A stretch of DNA of 7,922 nucleotides from Halobacteria archaeon. GTDB taxonomy: Archaea > Halobacteriota > Syntropharchaeia > Alkanophagales > Methanospirareceae. The stretch lies in assembly GCA_029932715.1 (NCBI GenBank), contig JAOZPO010000063.1:1-7922 (forward strand), written 5' to 3'. Positions within the stretch are counted from its first letter, which is position 1; each line of letters opens with the position of its first letter. Positions 6,113 through 7,922 of the stretch are shown one piece after another. Below the pieces are notes generated by a model that was given only the letters and a program-made list of their open reading frames with translations, ran no database searches and had not been told where the DNA came from. Made by a program: the position numbers and the translations under genes.

Positions 6113-7597
6113 ATGCAAAAAGAAGTTCTTTCGTATCATCCAAATGCGTACTTAGAGCATAGGAGGAATGTTGCAAAGGGCTTGCGGGCAAGGACGAAGA
6201 TACTAAAGGTGATAGAAGAGATGAGAAGTAAAGAAGTGCATGAGAGAACGGCTAAATTAACGATAGAAGGTATGTCGAAATCGGCTGATCTAAGCTACTC
6301 AGCCTCTTTGCATCATTTACGTCTGCTGGAGAACGAGCGGATAGTAAAGCGAGAAGGTAAGAGACCGTACAGGTGGAAGATAACGGGCGAAGGACAGAAG
6401 AGCCTTGATGATATATCCATAGAAAAGGAGTTAAATAGTATTATGAAAGAAGTAGAGGAGTTATTGATGATTCCGGGACCGGTGCCGGTATTGCCACGAA
6501 TTCGAGAAGCGATGACGAAGCCAATGATATTTCACCGGGGTGACGAATTCGGAACGATGTACGAGGCGATAGTGGAACAGCTAAGGACGATATTCAAGAC
6601 GAGAAACGACATTTTCGTATTAAGCGGGTCGGGAACATGCGCAATGGAAGCAGCAATAGGCAATCTCGTGGACAGAGACAAGAAAGTAGTGTGCATAGCG
6701 AACGGCAAATTCGGCGAACGATTCGGCTTGATTGCAGATAGATATAGCGAGCACGTAAAAGCTCTGAACCTCTCATGGGGTACTGCAATAGACTTAGAAT
6801 CAGTAAAAGCTGCTTTGGACACGAATCCCGATGTAGTTACAATGGTGCATAATGAAACGTCCACGGGTATTCTCAATCCAGCACAAGAAGTGGGTAAACT
6901 TGTGAAGAAGCACGATGCGGTCTTTGTACTCGATTGCATCACGTCAATAGGTGGGGACGAAGCGCCGGTGGACGAACTGGGTGTGGACATAGCTATTGTA
7001 GGCTCGCAGAAATGTCTGGGTGCCCCCCCGGGTATGTCTGCAATCTCGATCAGTGAGAAAGCGTGGAGCTTAATACACGAAAAGCAGAACGGGAAACCGT
7101 TTTACACTGACCTCGAGGCGTATAAGAATAGCTTTGGTAAGAAACAAACGCCGTACACGCCTGCGGTGCCGCTGCTTTTCGCACTATGGGAAGCGTTAGA
7201 GGTGATAAAAGAAGAGGGTATGGACCGAAGGATAGAAAGGCACAGAAAGCTATCAAAGGCGGTTCGAGCTGCTGTTACCGGGCTGGGACTGACTTTATTC
7301 CCTGTGTTGAATGAGGTGAGCAATTACTCCAATACGGTTACTGCGATAAATCTACCAGAAGGGCTCACGGATGAGACACTCAAAGGAGGTATGCGAAAGA
7401 GAGGTGTTATTATTGCGGGAGGGCAGGAGAAACTGAAAGGCGAGATATTCAGGATTGCCACGATGGGTAATATAACGGATAAGGAAGTGTTAAAGACTAC
7501 GCATGCGTTAGAAGAGGTGTTAGAGGAAAATGCAGTTATAACACAGTCAGGAAAAGGGCTGGAAGAGGTGAAAAGCGATTTTAGCAGAACAGAATAG
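6113..7597 (+). CDS. Winged-helix/class V aminotransferase fusion
   Basis: The 494-aa product joins two domains. Residues about 15-103 form an ArsR-like winged helix: helix 1 at EHRRNVAKGLRARTKIL, recognition region LSYSASLHHLRLLENERIV, wing GKRPYRWKITGEG. From residue 119 (MIPGPVPVLPRIREAM) to about 470 is a class V PLP enzyme of the alanine-glyoxylate/serine-pyruvate aminotransferase group (COG0075). It shows SGSGT (171-175) for phosphate binding, HNETSTG (246-252), PLP-ring Asp274 in VLDCITSIGG, Schiff-base Lys300 in GSQKCLGAPPG, and substrate-carboxylate Arg447 in FRIATMG. The enzyme therefore looks active; the amino donor and acceptor cannot be told from sequence. Helices with charged linker residues (101-118) connect the two parts. 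The frame is open throughout with no sign of a frameshift. The start ATG lies 11 bases after the 586-aa gene. An internal start at 6467 is possible. The fusion may be a regulator that senses PLP or an amino acid, or simply a moonlighting enzyme. Confidence 0.88.
   Translation: MQKEVLSYHPNAYLEHRRNVAKGLRARTKILKVIEEMRSKEVHERTAKLTIEGMSKSADLSYSASLHHLRLLENERIVKREGKRPYRWKITGEGQKSLDDISIEKELNSIMKEVEELLMIPGPVPVLPRIREAMTKPMIFHRGDEFGTMYEAIVEQLRTIFKTRNDIFVLSGSGTCAMEAAIGNLVDRDKKVVCIANGKFGERFGLIADRYSEHVKALNLSWGTAIDLESVKAALDTNPDVVTMVHNETSTGILNPAQEVGKLVKKHDAVFVLDCITSIGGDEAPVDELGVDIAIVGSQKCLGAPPGMSAISISEKAWSLIHEKQNGKPFYTDLEAYKNSFGKKQTPYTPAVPLLFALWEALEVIKEEGMDRRIERHRKLSKAVRAAVTGLGLTLFPVLNEVSNYSNTVTAINLPEGLTDETLKGGMRKRGVIIAGGQEKLKGEIFRIATMGNITDKEVLKTTHALEEVLEENAVITQSGKGLEEVKSDFSRTE
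6455..6469 (+). promoter_or_regulatory. Internal ribosome binding site and start for a free aminotransferase
   Basis: GAGGAG (6455-6460) is followed by a 6-base spacer and an in-frame ATG at 6467. That ATG begins MIPGPVPVLPRI, the normal N-terminus of stand-alone class V aminotransferases. A second in-frame ATG at 6443 has AAGGAG at 6425-6430, 12 bases upstream. Initiation here would give a free enzyme of about 376 residues besides the fusion. The purine-rich coding sequence could produce such a match by chance. Confidence 0.4.
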
Positions 7598-7606
7598 TTT
7601 ATAGCG
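7598..7606 (+). promoter_or_regulatory. Candidate TATA box upstream of the short ORF and HAD gene
   Basis: TTTATAGCG follows the fusion-gene stop codon and lies about 40 bases before the ATG at 7642. The archaeal box A spacing would put transcription start near 7626-7630, leaving a short leader that includes GAGG (7634-7637). Read-through from the upstream cluster is an equally good explanation. Confidence 0.3.
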
Positions 7607-7641
7607 CTAAAACCCGGTTAGAATGTTGTTAAAGAGGCAGA

Positions 7642-7746
7642 ATGAAATTACCAGAGGGAGATATTGAGCTGTTCTATAAGCTGCATCGTGCACTGCTGGT
7701 CTACACCAATGAGCGAAGAGGTGTCGTTCTTCCGCATGAAAGGTAG
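7642..7746 (+). pseudogene. 34-codon ORF, possible truncated remnant of a conserved gene
   Basis: The ORF encodes MKLPEGDIELFYKLHRALL followed by a short basic tail (NERRGVVLPHER). It has a proper ribosome-binding site, GAGG at 7634-7637, 4 bases before the ATG. The opening pattern (LP-x-x-D-x-x-LF-x-KL...LL-x-Y-x-N) reminds me of the N-terminus of longer prokaryotic hypothetical proteins that continue for 100 or more residues. Here a stop occurs after 34 codons and the HAD gene starts 12 bases later, leaving no room for the rest. It is therefore either a 5' remnant after a deletion or a genuine small protein. The family resemblance comes from memory and is not secure. Confidence 0.4.
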
Positions 7747-7747
7747 C

Positions 7748-7753
7748 AAGGAG
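7748..7753 (+). promoter_or_regulatory. Ribosome binding site AAGGAG that sets the HAD gene start
   Basis: AAGGAG lies 5 bases before the ATG at 7759, 8 before the ATG at 7762 and only 2 before an in-frame GTG at 7756. The spacing favours 7759 (or 7762) and argues against the GTG. Confidence 0.7.
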
Positions 7754-7758
7754 AAGTG

Positions 7759-7922
7759 ATGATGATTCAGACAGAAAGTGGCATAAAAGTCTTCTCGTTC
7801 GATGTTGATGGCACGTTGGTGCACCACAGATTTGCAGATGCCGTATGGTTACGTGGTATTCCAGAGGCTTATGCAGCGAAAGAATGCTTGAGCTTTGAAG
7901 CTGCCTTTGAGGTCGTGACCGT
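7759..7922 (+). CDS. HAD-superfamily hydrolase, N-terminal part
   Basis: The 54 visible codons begin MMIQTESGIKVFSFDVDGTLV. FDVDGT is HAD motif I, with nucleophile Asp15 and general acid/base Asp17 on the first beta strand. The next stretch (FADAVWLRGIPEAYAAKE, then LSFEAAFEVV) looks like the start of a helical C1 cap domain, as in phosphoglycolate-phosphatase-like HAD enzymes. Motifs II-IV lie beyond the window, so completeness and substrate cannot be judged. The start is set by AAGGAG at 7748-7753. It follows the 34-codon ORF by 12 bases, and the two are probably in one transcript. Confidence 0.85.
   Translation, partial: MMIQTESGIKVFSFDVDGTLVHHRFADAVWLRGIPEAYAAKECLSFEAAFEVVT

Noticed and set aside
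5414..6139. 241-aa minus-strand open frame
   Set aside because: It lies wholly opposite the 586-aa helicase-associated gene, is Ser/Phe-rich and low in complexity, and shows no domain. It is the complement of a conserved coding region.
6532..6990. 152-aa minus-strand open frame
   Set aside because: It is antisense to the aminotransferase domain, whose active-site motifs are clearly in the plus frame.
7023..7029. Run of seven C within the aminotransferase gene as a possible slippage or frameshift site
   Set aside because: It encodes the conserved GAPPG stretch in the correct frame just after the catalytic lysine, and both flanks stay in frame. There is no sign of programmed shifting.
1..7922. 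CRISPR array, tRNA, rRNA or insertion sequence
   Set aside because: No regularly spaced repeats, cloverleaf-like segment, transposase motif or terminal inverted repeats were seen on reading the window.

Overview
The window looks like a stretch of archaeal chromosome. The strongest pointers are a full-length Pelota (Dom34), which is restricted to archaea and eukaryotes, an archaeal SbcD/Mre11-related phosphoesterase, and an archaeal-style winged helix. The base composition is moderate and genes are packed tightly, with ATGA overlaps and 11-45 base gaps. A methane-cycling euryarchaeote (for example a relative of the ANME-1/Syntrophoarchaeia or Methanosarcinia lineages) would fit, but the sequence alone does not settle the lineage. 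No RNA genes, CRISPR array or insertion sequence were seen, and no gene-free stretch exceeds about 125 bases.

The left third (71-2010) is a minus-strand operon read from right to left: Pelota, an HD-family protein, then a small zinc-ribbon protein. Pelota rescues stalled ribosomes. The HD-family protein keeps the start and end of its domain but appears to lack the central block that carries the HD metal-binding pair. The zinc-ribbon gene overlaps the end of the HD gene.

A 123-base divergent region (2011-2133) with an 18-base palindrome separates this operon from a plus-strand cluster (2134-7597). That cluster holds a metallophosphoesterase, two large proteins, and a winged-helix/class V aminotransferase fusion. 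Both large proteins appear to carry the XPB/Ssl2-like helicase-associated domain but no ATPase motor. Tight spacing (42 bases, a 4-base overlap, 11 bases) suggests co-expression. I read the phosphoesterase and the two helicase-associated proteins as a possible orphan nucleic-acid-processing module that would need an ATPase encoded elsewhere. The fusion gene has a good internal ribosome-binding site just before the aminotransferase domain, so it may yield both the fusion and a free enzyme.

At the right edge are a 34-codon ORF, which may be a remnant of a longer gene, and the start of a HAD-family hydrolase cut off by the window end.
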